DNA of 64,000 nucleotides, taken from NCBI RefSeq assembly GCF_037042905.1, contig NC_087245.1, positions 25,234,501 through 25,298,500 on the forward strand, read 5' to 3'. The stretch comes from Lytechinus pictus (taxonomy: Eukaryota; Echinodermata; Echinoidea; Temnopleuroida; Toxopneustidae). A program made the translations under genes and the position numbers. Of this stretch, positions 25,009 to 38,184 are shown piece by piece. The notes under the pieces were generated by a model. The model was not told the origin of the DNA. It made no database searches and saw only the letters and a list, made by a program, of their open reading frames with translations. How positions within the stretch are numbered: position 1 is the stretch's first letter; every line of letters begins with the position of its first letter.

Positions 25009-26661
25009 GTAAACCTTTAGCAACATGTCATATTATTCAGTGAGATTGGGATTTATTTTGTTATTATACTACATTTATGTTGTACTATGGAAACTGGGAA
25101 AGGCAAGAACCAAGGCAATTCTAGTCTTGCTTATCCTATGCTGGTCTTCAGTTGCCAGTGGTGTTTTTAATGATTTATTTGCAAAATGTTGCTCATGTTA
25201 TGCTTTTGTCCATCTTGCATAGTCCTGCAATGTTAGAATTAGGATAATTAGTTGTAAAGATCATAATTATTGTTCAATGGTGTAATTTCTTAAATTGAAA
25301 CTAATCAATAACATATGAATGCATAAAATAGATCGATCCTGCATCCCCATTTGTGCTCCTAATGTTTTGATACAAACTAAATAATGTCTTTTTGTAAACA
25401 GGGGTGTGAGAGTTCAGATTTTTATCTGATTTCAGATTTTGTTAGTTTTGATTTTCAGCTTATTTTTGGCTTTCCTCTGTACAAAAAGTATGGGAGCTCT
25501 TTCTATTTCAGACTTTTTCTACAAGTTTCAGCTTTTTTCAGATCTTTTTATTTGTGACCACTCATACCCTTGTCTAAAAGAGAATGTAAAATGTTAAACT
25601 TCAAATGACTGCACAGCTGAAGTCTAGTAGACACTGAGGGGCAAAGAAGTTTTGTTTAAACTTTATGGCTCCTTCCAAGTGGTGACTAGTCCAAGAGAGG
25701 ATACTTAGTATAATTCTTTATTTCAAAGCCCCTTGATAATGTAGTATCTCTAATGTATACTGAACTCTTATAGAATTTTAATGCTTTAGTTTTGTTTTGT
25801 AGTACATGTAAAAAAATAATCTTGGAGGGAAGGTAATTGAAGGTAATTATTGATACCAAATTAGATTGATTTTGGTTTCATATCATATTGCCGTGGGAGA
25901 GATAAATGTATTTTATGTGATCTGAGCCATGTAACATGAATGATGCAATCAGTTGTTCAATTAACTATAACTGTATGTATATGGTTTACCATTTATATAT
26001 AAAAACAGTTACAGTTAATTTTAGGACTTACAGATAAGTTTGTAAGAGTGTGAAAGCTGGAGTGAAAATGGTGAATTGTGAACTAAGAGGAGTGAGTGGA
26101 AAATATATAGAAAGTTAATCCATTGGAGATTGAGTCAGCATATTTGAGGGCCGGAGTCTATGGAGAATATGTTTTATAGTGAAATCTTTCAGTCTCAATT
26201 GGGTTAAATGGAGAGACTGGAGTTAAATTGAGGAATGAGAGGTAGGGAAGAGCAAAGGCAGGGAGATGGGATGAGGGAGAGAGTGGGGGGGGGGGGGAGG
26301 TTTTTGACAGTTGAAGGAATGAAAAAAATAGCAAGTAATATATCGAGTAAACATAAATGAATGAATGCTCATCAAACATTACTCCACATATTCTTATTCC
26401 ATAAATTCTTTCAATTAGATTGCACCGATTTCTCTCGGTTAACGAGATTGATGACATGTGTGGATGTCTGTGGGTGGGTTTCTAAATGGAGAAACAAGCA
26501 GATGACAAATGATGACAATGATATAGATGCAGACAACCTTTCTGAGTACATCAATTCCTTCTTGAAATTGGGTTAGGATTATTAATAGATGAACAGAAAC
26601 AGGTGCCACTAGAGAATATATTTATGATGCCTTTTTGTAACTTTGTCAAATTCTAGTCCAG
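25009..26661 (+). other. SVIL: intron 2
   Basis: It contains a small MITE (25399-25572) and a poly-G run (26285-26298). Nothing else was recognised. Confidence 0.6.
25399..25572 (+). mobile_element. short MITE 'D', TIR CAGGGGTGTGAG (copy 1)
   Basis: The left end is CAGGGGTGTGAGAG and the right end CCACTCATACCCTTG. The interior shares gtacaaaaagtatgggagctc and ctatttcagactttttc with a second copy at 52832-52994 in the same orientation. It is non-coding. Confidence 0.75.
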
Positions 26662-26724
26662 AGGCTTCTCAAGGGGCCTCTTGGAAATATGATTATCAGT
26701 CATTTTCCTCTGCTTCTTTCAACA
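26662..26724 (+). CDS. SVIL: supervillin-like exon 3 (63-nt symmetric cassette)
   Basis: The acceptor is tagtccag before 26662 and the donor is AACA|GTAAGT, a perfect consensus, after 26724. It enters and leaves in phase 1, so skipping it would remove 21 residues without a frameshift. With the preceding G it reads EASQGASWKYDYQSFSSAS and then FN. An alternative acceptor eight bases upstream (ttctag) also gives an open frame, but that frame is hydrophobic and unlike its neighbours, so I prefer the downstream one. The exon is short and rests mainly on the donor and phase fit. Confidence 0.55.
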
Positions 26725-29323
26725 GTAAGTGTTTTTTTTATTTGAAATTTAGAGTTGAAATTTTCAACCATTTGCAAATGAATTCTTGCAGCATCCCCTA
26801 AGAACGTAGTGTATAGCGTGCATTATTTTGAGTTGGCACCTGTTTCTTGGACTGCTGAACCTATGTATAAAGCATACTTGTTCTGTGTTTTACAAAATCA
26901 AAGTGATGCTCCTTATGTCCTGCGGAAAGTCTTGGCACATATGTCATTTTTTTAAGGTGTCTTGCACAGCTATTTTTGAGATTTAAAATTTTCTTGTTAT
27001 AATGGTTGAAGACACTCTCTTCATAATCCAAAGTTCACCCAAAAATGCTAACCTATCACATCAATACAATCCACCATGAATCTCCTTTCTGTCAGTCAAT
27101 ATCCCAGTTGTTTCTTTCTCCCTTCCTGATCATCTGTAATTATTCAGGTCATCGTCAACAGTGAGCACCTCGTTAACTTTCACCTCAATAAATTTGACAG
27201 ACATTTGACCTACTTAAAACCCATATCTGACGTATTCTATTTATCCCAGTACATCCTGACTGTCATGATTGTCGAGCCTCTAGGCGGGGTTATTTTGCAG
27301 TGAGCATTGATTGTCATTATTTAACTCAAGTTCAACAAATTTCCATAGATTTTTGGTAAATCCTTAAATTCTTGTATGGATGAGATGGCTGTTGTAAATC
27401 AAGTGTTTGGTGGCTGGATGGGCAAACGTTTCATGCCACCAGTCATGATTTACACAACATTAAACCTTTGTCACAAATTTGGCAACTCACTATTAATTAG
27501 ATAAATGAATTTCTCGAGTTAAATTTATGTTGTTGCTTTATGATCAAGAATTTTACAGTAATGCTGAAAAGGATATTCCTAATAATCATATTCTTATTAA
27601 TTTTCAAAGAAAGTGTATTTACATGTACATTTGAAAATGGCAAGTCTTGGAATTATGCTCTCTCAGGCAGAAAATTACATGGGGCAATGCCAATCAGTCC
27701 CCAAATTTGATGTTTGTTTCTTCATTTCATTAATTAATTGATTAATGAATTGATTAATTATATGTTTATACATTTGTGTGTTCATTTATTTTTTAAATCT
27801 ATTTCTTTATCCATTAATTAATCTTGTATCCAGGCTGGGCATATCTACTTATTTTCAGGCCATAAAAAACACACTTTTATGGGTACAAATTGGTGCGTTC
27901 TAGATATTTTCAGACATTGTAAAAAAACCAATGATGTTATTTTCAAGGAGTGACTGGTATGTATTTGTCATTGCACTTCATATTTGATTATTTTGACTTT
28001 AGTTGTTTTGCCATTTAGATAGGAGTGGCAATCCATGCCTTCCGGTGTTTATCTGTTAGTCCAGTCAATCTAAAGTCCAAATGGTGGGTCAGTGTCAAAT
28101 CCAGCTTCCTATGGCCTTTACCCTTAACACAACGAAAAAAAAAATGTGCCGTTTAACCACAATCATATCTAGAGGGGTGATGATTCACAGGTAGGCCTAT
28201 TGATCACTTTATGAAAAGCAGAATTGTGTTACCATTATTAAATTATTTAACATTATTGAATAATATTGCAAATCACATTTGTTCTATAAGCCATCTTATA
28301 GTCTTTACAAATGTTGGTAAAGTTCAGCAATTGCAACTGCTGTCACTCCACCTCTATAACTTGTTGGACAAGGTATCAAACCAAAAGTATGAAATGACAG
28401 TGACTTAGTATTTATCAAAAAAATCAAACTCTTTGCAAAAATGTGGATGCATCTGATTTCTTCTTTAATGTTCGTATAATGCATCTCTTGTGTAATGCCC
28501 GGCTAAAGCGTAAAAGGCAAACATTAATGGTATGAATTACATTAGCTGGAAGATTGAATGTTTCCAAATCAAGCAAATCTTACAATTTTATAACAGATGT
28601 CCCAACTGGATACAGGACGCTTATTTGGGTTGAACTGAACAATCATAAGACCTGCTCAAAATCCAGACTTAGATTTTTTGAGAACTTTGACAACCAAAAT
28701 AGTTGTGAGAGTTTGGTCAAATTTAGTGTGCTGTCCAAATTTGTATTGCATTGATCCAATGGGCTCGCATGATGACAGAATGTGATGTACAAGTAAACAA
28801 GCCCTCTTTGAAATTCTGTACAATTCGATATCTCCATGGTGTGCAACTTTTTGGTCCCTTTAATATCTCCAGGCACTGCCTTGATTAATACAGTACAGCA
28901 GGAGACTATTAGGTACAGTGCTAAAAACCTTCACAGTGAGAACATGTGTATCCTTTGGTGTTGACGAATGCTGTATATCAATGACCTCGTTGAGAAGGGG
29001 TTCCACCCTTCCTGAGCCGTAGCAGCCATCTTTACCAAGACTTCAAGGAGGAAGTCCATCCTAATCTGAATTTAAATCACTAATCTCAAACACACTTTGA
29101 CAAGTCAGTCGCATCTTTATCTAGGAAACTGTCGACCCCTTCGTTGCACACCATGCTAAAATTAGCTGTAAGACGAGCCTAGGAAGAGAAGGTGTCAGGA
29201 TGTGTTTTGGTCAATTGGGGATGGGAAGTTTTTAATGTGTTGATTGCATGATATAAATTGCGAAGTAGAAGAAATTGTTGGTAAATTCTAGGGTGTATTA
29301 ATGAGATAAACCAGTTTTATTAA

Positions 29324-30460
29324 AGGTCAAGTCCACCCCAGACAATTCTTGATTTGAATAAATAGAGAAAAATCAAATGAGCGTAATGCTGAAAATGTCA
29401 TTGAAATTGGATGTAAAATAAGAAAGTTATGACATTTTAAAGTTTCGCTTACTTTTCACAAAAACAGTTTTATGCGCGACTCAGTGACATGCAAATGAGA
29501 GATTTAATGATGTCTTTCACTCACTAGTTCTTTTGTTTTTTTATTGTTTGAATTATCAAAAATTTCAATTTTTACAGATTTGACAATTTGACCAATATAA
29601 TATGTTAAAAGAATGGTAATTCCACATGTTCAGGGAGGAATAAACTCTGTTTCACAGGACAATGAGGGGAAAATTAGAATATTTAATGTTTCTCACAATG
29701 AAATATGAAAGAAATAGTGAGTGACATCATCGTCCCCTCATTTGCATACTGACCAGTATGTGCATATAACTATTTTGTGAAATTAAGCGAAAATTAAGAA
29801 TGTCATAATTTTCTTATACCCTTTTTACACAGGATTTTCTTAGCCCCGGACTATCGCTAACCCCGTACTATCCTTAACCCCGTACTATTTTTTTTCCTTT
29901 TCACACATGCCAAATTGTTATTGCTAACCCCGGATAAGGAATGCTTGCTTTTCACACACGAAACTCGCTAACCCCGGACTAGTGGTAGCTCATTCACTCG
30001 TACCCTTTTTACGCACGCTAAAATTTCCTTAACCCCGTACTATAGGTGGGGCTAAATAGGTGGGGCTAAATTGCCATTTAGCCCCACCTATAGTACGGGG
30101 TTAAGCTTAGCCCACTTTCGTTTTACACTAGCGATCTTAACCCCGTACTATCGCTCTTAGCACCGCAATTGCTGGGATAACCCTGCTTTTTTGCAGGGCC
30201 AAATAATCCCGTACTAAAGGTGGGGTTAGCCCACTTTGCAAAAATGCTGTGTAAAAAGAAAGTGGGCTAAGCTTAACCCCGTACTATAGGTGGGGCTAAA
30301 TGGCAATTTAGCCCCACCTATAGTACGGGGTTAAGGAAATTTCAGCGTGTGTAAAAAGGGTATTATTTTAAATCCGATTTTGATGACATTTTCAGTGTTA
30401 TGCTTGTTTTATTTTTATCTTTTTATTCAAACAAACTTGTTGTTGTGGAGGAATTGTCTT
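29324..30460. mobile_element. MITE 'A' copy 2, interrupted by MITE B, inverted relative to copy 1
   Basis: It begins AGGTCAAGTCCACCCC after TTAA (29320-29323). Its interior attccacatgttcagggagg is the reverse complement of the copy at 11.5 kb, so it lies in the opposite orientation. The right end is decayed (about 30460). It is split at ttttctta by MITE B. Confidence 0.8.
29817..30362. mobile_element. MITE 'B' nested in MITE A, TTA target duplication
   Basis: TIRs are TACCCTTTTTACAC at 29817 and GTGTAAAAAGGGTA ending 30362. TTA is duplicated at 29814-29816 and 30363-30365; the empty site is visible in MITE A copy 1 as tttcttatttt. The interior is built from repeats of TTAACCCCGTACTATAGG and GGTGGGGCTAAAT in both orientations. 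A 3-bp TTA duplication fits PIF/Harbinger-type mobilisation (inference). Confidence 0.9.
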
Positions 30461-30984
30461 CAAAAATTAGATACTCAGATTTGTTGCTGTAATTGTTTTT
30501 CGTTGAGTGGAAAAAGGTGAAATATTCTTTATTTGATCGGGCATGCTATCAAAATAAATTTTCTTCAAAATCGTAAAAATTCATTTCATGAAACACATTT
30601 TTATTTCATATTCTTCATAATGTAACTGTTTTTTAGCATAAACATTGGTACAACCTTGTAATGAATCAGAAAAAAATAATATTTACTTTTGAAGGGATTG
30701 ACCAAAATTAGAAAATAGACATATAGGCCTCTCAGTTTGACTGAATAATGTATTTCGTGTGATATAATTTCATGGTTGAATTTATTGGTAAAAATATTTC
30801 GGACACATTTTGAAAATCAAATGTTTGCTTTTTTAGTTACGTTTTTAGGAAATTGATAGAAGACATAAAAGTAAGATGGATTAAAGCGATGGGATATTGG
30901 AAGCTGTTGATTGAAGAGCATGGGGAAGATGACAGCCAAGTGGCTAAAGTAATGGGAGAAAGATGAGGTATATCAAGATGAGGG

Positions 30985-31560
30985 TAAATTTAGGCAAGAT
31001 GTGTGTGTGTGTGTGGGGGGGAGGAATGAAGGGAGAAGAGGGAGAGGGAATAGATTGTTGAGATAACAGCCATTTGGAGAGAAGGGGAAGGAGGAGGAAA
31101 GTAGGGAGGAGGATGATGAATGGAAAAGAGGGATGGGTATTTTAGAGTAATTGAGAAAACAGCCAATGTGAGAGACGGGAAAGGAGGAGGAAGGGAGGAG
31201 GGCCAAAAAAATGGAGGGAGGGAGGGGGATAAGGGGGAGGGCTGGAGGGCCAGAAAAGGGGAAGAACAAGGCAGAAGGAGGGAAGAAGGATGGGGAGAAG
31301 AAAGCAAGGGAGTGAGGGATGAAGAAATGGGGAGACAGAGTGGGATAATGAGATTGATAGTTAAACGTTGAGAAGGAAGAGGTCAGAGGATGTAATGATA
31401 AAGATAATCACTAGAAGGAAAATATTAACTAAGGAAGAGAGAATGTAGGCCTACACTGTTATGGATAGACAGAAAGTAAGTGAGTGAAAGAGGGAGAAGA
31501 AAGAAGAGAGAAAAGGTAGAGAGAGAGAGAGAGAGTTAATAGGAAGAGGATGTGTGTGTG
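30985..31560 (+). repeat. polypurine tract with (GT)n and (GA)n
   Basis: The + strand is overwhelmingly G/A for about 550 bases, with (GT)n at 31000-31015 and (GA)n near 31519-31534. It ends roughly 90 bases before exon 4. It could adopt triplex structure or hold GA-rich splicing enhancers; neither is shown. Confidence 0.8.
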
Positions 31561-31649
31561 TGTCAGTGTGTGTATGTACAGACGGTGTAATGAAATAACC
31601 ATGTGATGTGTCATAAACCTGATATGTGTCATTCATCTTCCCCACACAG

Positions 31650-32628
31650 TTACCAAGCTCCAAGAGAAGTACGGCAGTGAAAGACCTCTCTCGTTTGACT
31701 CATCTGTCGACCGCCGAGCAGCCTATGCAAACTCCCAGAGTCGCTCCCTTAAAAGTCTAGATTCCAATGCGAGCAACAGGCCGGGTAGGTACAGCCAGGA
31801 TCGCTCGGCAAGCGGGTCACAGCATCCTCACAGGTCATCAGGTGACTTCACCTCAAGATCAGATAGCTTTGGTGGTTATCCATTGGGCAGCGGAACGCAA
31901 GATACCAAGCCGTCATCACATCATCACCCAGCAATGTCTCATTTACGCACTGGAGCTGCAACAGATGCTCAATCTCCGGGCAGGCATCGTGGTTTCCAAG
32001 ACGATCGGGGTAAAATAACGGCCGATCTGAAGCGCGGGAGCTCCGAGAGCGGGTACGGGAGTTTAGACAAGGATAAGATCAAGCGAGGAAATTATATTGG
32101 ATCTACTTCTGGAGACTCGAACCCAGTGAATGCTATACGGGATAAATATCTAGTCAATCGACCATTGTCAACAAGTAATGGGGATTCTTCTGCTTCTAGA
32201 ACAGGCTCATATGGATCACGTGCCATAGCAACCCCTCCTACATCTGTAAGTGATAGCCTTGCTAGAGCTCTTCACAGCGGGTCTGAGTCGGAGGACTCCG
32301 AATCGAGGGCTGCTCGCATCGCGAGATACAAGGAGCAACGCAGGCGGGAATTAGCTGAAAAGTACGGTCTTGGTCCCTCATCCAGCGAAGGAGAATCGTC
32401 ATCGAGGCGACGGTTCTCCAGCCAACAGGAAGAAGCCTCTCCAACTTCTGAAAGAGCAAGAAAACTGTCTAATGCCAGTGAAAGGAGTTCTAACTTGGAT
32501 ACTATCCCGTTGTCAAGGAGACACGCTAGCAGGGAATCTCTGTCCAGTATTACCGGTGAAGTGGAATCTATACATACTAATGGAAATACCTCACAGGATA
32601 ATTCACCAGCAACTACCCCAAGATTAAG
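31650..32628 (+). CDS. SVIL: supervillin-like exon 4, with the conserved ARIARYK...AEKYG block
   Basis: The acceptor is ccacacag before 31650 and the donor is TTAAG|GTGAGT after 32628; 979 nt, phase 1 in and 2 out. It begins ITKLQEKYGSERPLSFD, then runs through a Ser/Arg/His-rich disordered segment (roughly residues 100-310 of the assembled chain). It then carries ARIARYKEQRRRELAEKYG at about 32312-32368. In vertebrate supervillin the equivalent N-terminal segment reads almost identically, with ERIARYK and RRRQLAEKYGL. The helix-prone basic stretch is followed by Ser clusters (SSSEGESSSRRRF, SNASERSS), likely phosphorylation-rich. This is the strongest single homology in the window. The N terminus before the block is longer than I recall for human supervillin. 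Confidence 0.9.
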
Positions 32629-34850
32629 GTGAGTGGAATTGTAGGCATACATCTTCATTCTGAATTTATATTACCCCATACTTCTAAATTAATGTACCAT
32701 TTTGTTCTGTAATATTATTATTCTTAGTTTAGATAGAGCTAAATATGACACTATAACCTGTCAGGTTCTTCCTGCTATGATTTCATAGTACAGTAGGGAA
32801 GAAGACTCTTATATGTTCAAATCTACAGTTGCATGACATTAAAGAAGTGTGAACTAAAAAGGTATATCATTGTTCTCTATATATACAGTATATCTTCTGG
32901 ATTATAAAGTTATCAAAAGGTAATAAAGGAAAACATTTGTTTTAATCACTTGCTCTATCAGTTATGTTAGACCTTTTCTATACCTGTTTGCAAAACTGAT
33001 ACAACAATTGGTATCATACTTCAAAAGAACTTGAAAGTACACCAGTACATCACATGACAACCCTGTGGTGACCCCAGTGTATGTAAAGTCACATGACACC
33101 CTTATCAATCTTATGATAAATGTCAGTCAGGGCACTAATTAATCTAAGACAGATCAATGTTTATTTATGTAGGTGCCTATATATCAAGGTGATGCATACA
33201 GCCTGCAAAGTTTATCTTTCCTGTCTTGGTAGAGGACCATCGCCTTCTGATTCCCCACACTTTGCTTGGATTACATGAAGTTTTTATATTGAAATAATCA
33301 TACATAATATTCATATCACTCAGAATACAAGTTGTTTTTTTTGTAAGCACTGAAATACATAAACAAGACAAGAGATTGTCTAACATTATAAAGATGGGAT
33401 GACCATAGAAAGATAGTTATTAAAAATGAGTTCAATAATGTAATGAGACGGCTGCGAAGGGATTGGGGTTACAAAATACAAAATAACATAATAGTAAGTT
33501 TACACAAAGTAAATATACAGACATTATGATATAAAAGATGGAATACTATAAGAAAAAATTGAATGGAATTGGTGGTGGTGATGATATTAACAAATTACAG
33601 AAGGAATTATCCAACAATTACAACAATTATAGTATTTGTATTCTTGTTATAAATATACACTTTTGTTCCCTTTTTTTCTTTTATGGTATTTGGCAATTCA
33701 AAATTTCATTGCATATTCCACAAGGTATTAGTCTAGTACAAATTTATGAAAGCCTTTCACTTCCTATTGAATAATTATTGAAATTACCTTTTCCATTTAA
33801 CATATATGTAATCAATTATCTCATATCTAAAAGTAAATGGATGTTTCGTTTACCTCTTATTTTATTTTATTTGTTTTGTTAGTTTTCTTCTGCATTTTAT
33901 ATTAACCCTAAGTACATAACTTTCATAAAAGTGTTTGAAAGAATAAATGTACATATATAGGAGTTAATGAATGGTACAGTTTAACAAGTATTATTAACAT
34001 GATAAGACAAGAAAATGAATCGATTTTAAGAAGGTCTTATTCTTGAGCTTTCATTCATGATAAATTCTATTAAGTAAAAACCACCCTAAGCACAAACTCA
34101 GTATGATGTCTTCACAAACTCCATACTTCAACAAAATGATGTCAAATGTCTTCATTACTCAAATTATCAAATCGTGAATTCATCTATGACATTAGCTGCA
34201 ATCCCCAGTGTCAGTTGCTTTTTCTTCAATAAAAGTGACATGATTGTGCATCCTGGGACAGTCAATACTACTAAAGCCCTTCATGTCCATTAATTTTACC
34301 ATGCTTTCCAGAAAGGAAGTCCATTTAGAGCAGGAATACTCTAGGGAATTAAATGTACCCTCTTCATTTATTTTGAGGCAAAAGAATATTTGGAAAAGTC
34401 TCTGACGCATCGACAGGGAAAGGATGTCCTACGAGGTATTTTTAAACCTTCAGACTTATTAAGAATTTTTTGCTTACTGGATCAATACTGCTTCTTAGAG
34501 ATTGACTTGTTATATTTCTCACGTTTCATGGATATGATAGCCTGCCTGTAAGGATCGGGATTGCACTGACCCGCCTTCCTACCTCTAAATCCTTGAAGTA
34601 TGACAGATATAAAATCCTAACTGATTTGTACAGGTTTTACTGTAGGGGGTACATGTAGGTCCCAGGATTTACTCCCAAGACAAGTCATTTGCCAGAGGAA
34701 AATATATATTTTTGCCCCATTATAGATGATTAAAATAAATGTCTCAGTTTTTCATCATAGAAATTAATTTTCAAAGAATTGAATATGTTTGCATAATTAT
34801 GCATGAATATTCATTGAATAAAAAAGGTTGCCTACAGCAGAGTGCTACAT

Positions 34851-35238
34851 AAGCACTTGCCCGACTGCCTGGGGCAAGTATAAGTTACAGTTGGGCAAGT
34901 GTTTTGAAGTAAAGACCAAAACTACTTGCTCGAAGAGGGCAAGCAAAATTCTCACAGTTGAATGACCAAAATTAGGGTCGATATAAAATATTGACCTTAA
35001 TTTTGGTCATGGCAGGCAAGATAAAATCACTTTAGAAAAAGAAATGCAATAACAAAGTAGATCAGTTCATGTCAAGAGATAGAAAAGGTCAATGGTTTAT
35101 AAAACCGCAAAACTTTCTTCTTTCTTTTGAAGAGGTAACTTTTTTTTCAATGATTTTTTTCGGGCAAGTGAAATAGATTTTTGGGCAAGTATAATTCCAA
35201 CTATCTAAAAATTTACTTGCCTGACTGGGCAAGTGCTT
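34851..35238. mobile_element. MITE 'E', TIR AAGCACTTGCCC
   Basis: The ends AAGCACTTGCCC (34851-34862) and GGGCAAGTGCTT (35227-35238) are perfect inverted repeats. Additional GGGCAAGT and ACTTGCC units lie inside both arms. It is non-coding; no clear target duplication could be read. Confidence 0.7.
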
Positions 35239-37444
35239 TTAAAAATTTAGAGAGAGGATGTTAAATTTAGAAAAAAAAGTCAATTTGTTAATCAATAATT
35301 CCCATTATTGTCCCTTTACCAATGCTACAGACAGTCTTACATTTTTTTTTCATTTTTCATGATTGTGATATTTATATTTATTATGTTGTGGGGCCTCTAA
35401 GGAGAACATTATACCAGTTTGCTATTGGAGCCAACCTCAGTAAAAAAAAAACATGAAAAAAATATGAATTAATGATTAAATAAATAAGTAAATAGAGAAA
35501 TAAATAAGTTAAAGCAAACAAATAAGTTGAAAACTATGTATCATTTTAGCTGTAAATACACATTACACTCTGAATGTAAAGTTAACAGTACATTAATAGC
35601 AATACCTTAGGGTTAGAGATGGGGGTCGACTTTTTAGATATTTAGATGTTGATTATATACATCACTATACAGGTGCAATGTAGGTCATTGGTTCCCCTCT
35701 TTTACATTCTTCCTGTATTATACAAGAGGTAGATTACCCTTAACGATGAATACCAAATCCAAATGTCAAACTTAATACACATACATCTATCAGTGTTATT
35801 AATTACAGCTCATGAAGTCCAGGTGATATTGATCCAATTACACTTGGTATATAATCTAGACATGAAGCCAGTAGTAGTGGTATATATATGTTCACATATA
35901 TACACACCCATCAGATATACCCATCTTGAATTCACATTCAACATACATGTGTATTATACATGTTTGTTTCTAATGTTGTAAGAACATCATTCAGCCATGT
36001 ACCATGGACAATGATACTAAAAATCACATTAACTTTATTCATTAAGTTAAGATGAGGTGTTTGGTGGACATGCCCAGCATGGCAACATTGAGAAAAAGGC
36101 ACTCACCAAGGCTACCACTAAGACATGATTATAAAAGGAAAGTGTTTTGGACAGGAGTGTTTCTTTGGTAAGAAGGTAGTTGACAATATGACTCCAGATT
36201 TGGTCATTCGAATGAATTTTGCTTCAAAGAAAAGTAAGATATTTTTATGCCTCAGGTTTGTTATTTTGAGTTGATCCCAATTTTTCCCATTTTTGTGTAC
36301 TGCCCTCTCTAGCTTCAGTTTGACCAACTAAATCTGAACAAAATGTTCTGTTGAAAAGTAAATCAAGGCATGCACAAAATATGAAGAAAAAAATTGTTAT
36401 ATTTCATTGATTTTGTGCTTAGTGCACTTGTCAGTTTTCATATCAGTTAGATCTTTCATGTACCCTGATACATTTCATAGGTTTGGAATATAGCTAGTTT
36501 GGCTGTGTAGAGTGCCCCGTTAAAATCTAGATTTAGATATCTTTTAAGATTTTACATCTGGATGTTTAAAAAATATATGATGTGTGTAAACTATAATGTC
36601 TCTTTCTTCACTCATCAGTATTAGCAAATTGATTACATCGTATTAGTATTACAATAATGATAATATTTGTCATTTATAAAGCTCAGTATCTATGGCCCGT
36701 TGTATGCCTTATATATAATCACTGTTCTTTAAATGACAATGTATACATGATATAAACCTGACAATAGCTGAATGTAAAGAATTTGTATGCATATGTACAT
36801 ATGTATTGACTGTATATCTCATATCTAACATTGTGAATTTTGTGAATATGTGAAATGTATTGCATATGTTAAAAAGACTCTCTAAACCAGGATGAAATAT
36901 ATTCATAATATTTGTAAAGATACTTTGTAATAGCTCTCCTAGAGCATTCACATTTAGATGACTTTGTAGGTATACGAACTAACAAGCATGTTGTCAACCA
37001 GAGAAGTTTACAATGAAAATTGTTTTAAATATCATTCAGGACTTGAGAAATAATGAAAGAGCATTATAAGTTTTGATTTTCATTTGATATTCTTTGTTTG
37101 GCTTTATTCCTAATCCCACAACAAGAAATAACAATTTCAGATTCAAACAAAAACAAAAATTAGCTTTTAGCAAAAATATTTCTTTTTTCAATTCATAAGA
37201 GGAGATTAATGAACTTTTGACAATTCAAGAAGAAACATTTTGGCTTCCAAAAATAAAGAATTGTATCGAAGATTTAGATTGTAATGTGTTACGGACCTTA
37301 GATTTTACCTTCTCAATGAACATTTCATCAAGATAGTTCAGTCTTAGAATGTCTTTATCAAACCATTAAGTATGTCATGAGGAAGTCCTGATCAATTCCC
37401 TTGATGACCAATGGATTATCTTAACAAGGAGACAAGATCCTTAA

Positions 37445-37911
37445 AGGGGAAATCCATCCCTCCCAAATTATAAAATATGGATAAGAAGAGAAAAATCAAT
37501 CAAGCTGAGAATTTCTTCACAATCAGATGTAAAATCATTTTCACGAAACAGGTACGCAAAACTGATTTATATGAAAATGAGCAAACAGATGGTGTAACAT
37601 TTTCACTATTTCTTTTGCTAACAATAGAGACCCTCTTGACTGGATCTCAAACTTTGTTTCATATTATAATGAGGAAAAAATGAAATATTCCATAAACACA
37701 AAATATAAAAAGAAACTGAGATAGTGAGACTGGAACACCACTGGCTACCTCATTTGCATATCGTCTTGTTTTGCATATAACCTTTTGGTGGAGACAGGTG
37801 AAACTTTGAAATGTGGTAGCTTCCTGATTTCACACCTGAGTTTGATCAAATTTTCAGCATTGTGCTTGATTTTGATCCAAATCATCTTTTTCGGGATTCA
37901 GTCTTTCCCTG
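37445..37911. mobile_element. MITE 'A' copy 3, degenerate
   Basis: After TTAA (37441-37444) the sequence AGGGGAAATCCATCCC and later gtgaaactttgaaatgt, cctcatttgcatat and atcaaattttcagcat align with the arms of copies 1 and 2. It is much diverged, and the right boundary is approximate. Confidence 0.65.
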
Positions 37912-38094
37912 TATTGTTGTCTCCTTGGCATTCCTCATGACATCTACGCCCATATAGAAACATTAACTCTGTTATGCCTCCAACTTGTCTTGTTAGATGG
38001 TACTAATTAACACCCTGCATGTTTTCCTCTTCCCATAATTCCTTGCAACATCAACTGTCCTACGACTGCTTCCTCCTGGAAAACCACTCACCAG

Positions 38095-38184
38095 CCGGAA
38101 AGGCCGTAGGGATTCTAACATCTCCACGGAAACGCAGGATTTTATAGATGCCCTGGAGGCGTCCCGTGCAGCACGTAGAGAAAG
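38095..38184 (+). CDS. SVIL: supervillin-like exon 5 (90-nt symmetric cassette)
   Basis: The acceptor is ccactcaccag before 38095, preceded by a C/T-rich run, and the donor is GAAAG|GTAACA after 38184. Phase is 2 in and 2 out, so the exon could be skipped in frame (30 residues). It encodes SRKGRRDSNISTETQDF and then IDALEASRAARRE, a basic, helix-prone segment. Only this frame is open. An upstream AG at 37995-37996 would bring an in-frame TAA, which excludes the longer exon. It joins exon 6 to give RRERLRRSETED. Confidence 0.75.

Larger units (their letters stand above)
26725..31649 (+). other. SVIL: intron 3
   Basis: It contains MITE A copy 2 with MITE B nested in it (29324-30460) and a polypurine tract running up to the acceptor side of exon 4. 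Short antisense frames in the purine tract are low complexity and not genes. Confidence 0.6.
32629..38094 (+). other. SVIL: intron 4
   Basis: It contains MITE E (34851-35238) and a degenerate MITE A (37445-37911), which ends about 180 bases before exon 5. Otherwise it is AT-rich with no coding evidence. Confidence 0.6.

Noticed and set aside
37997..38094. Longer version of exon 5 using the AG at 37995-37996
   Set aside because: It brings an in-frame TAA before the conserved part; the acceptor at 38093-38094 keeps the frame open.
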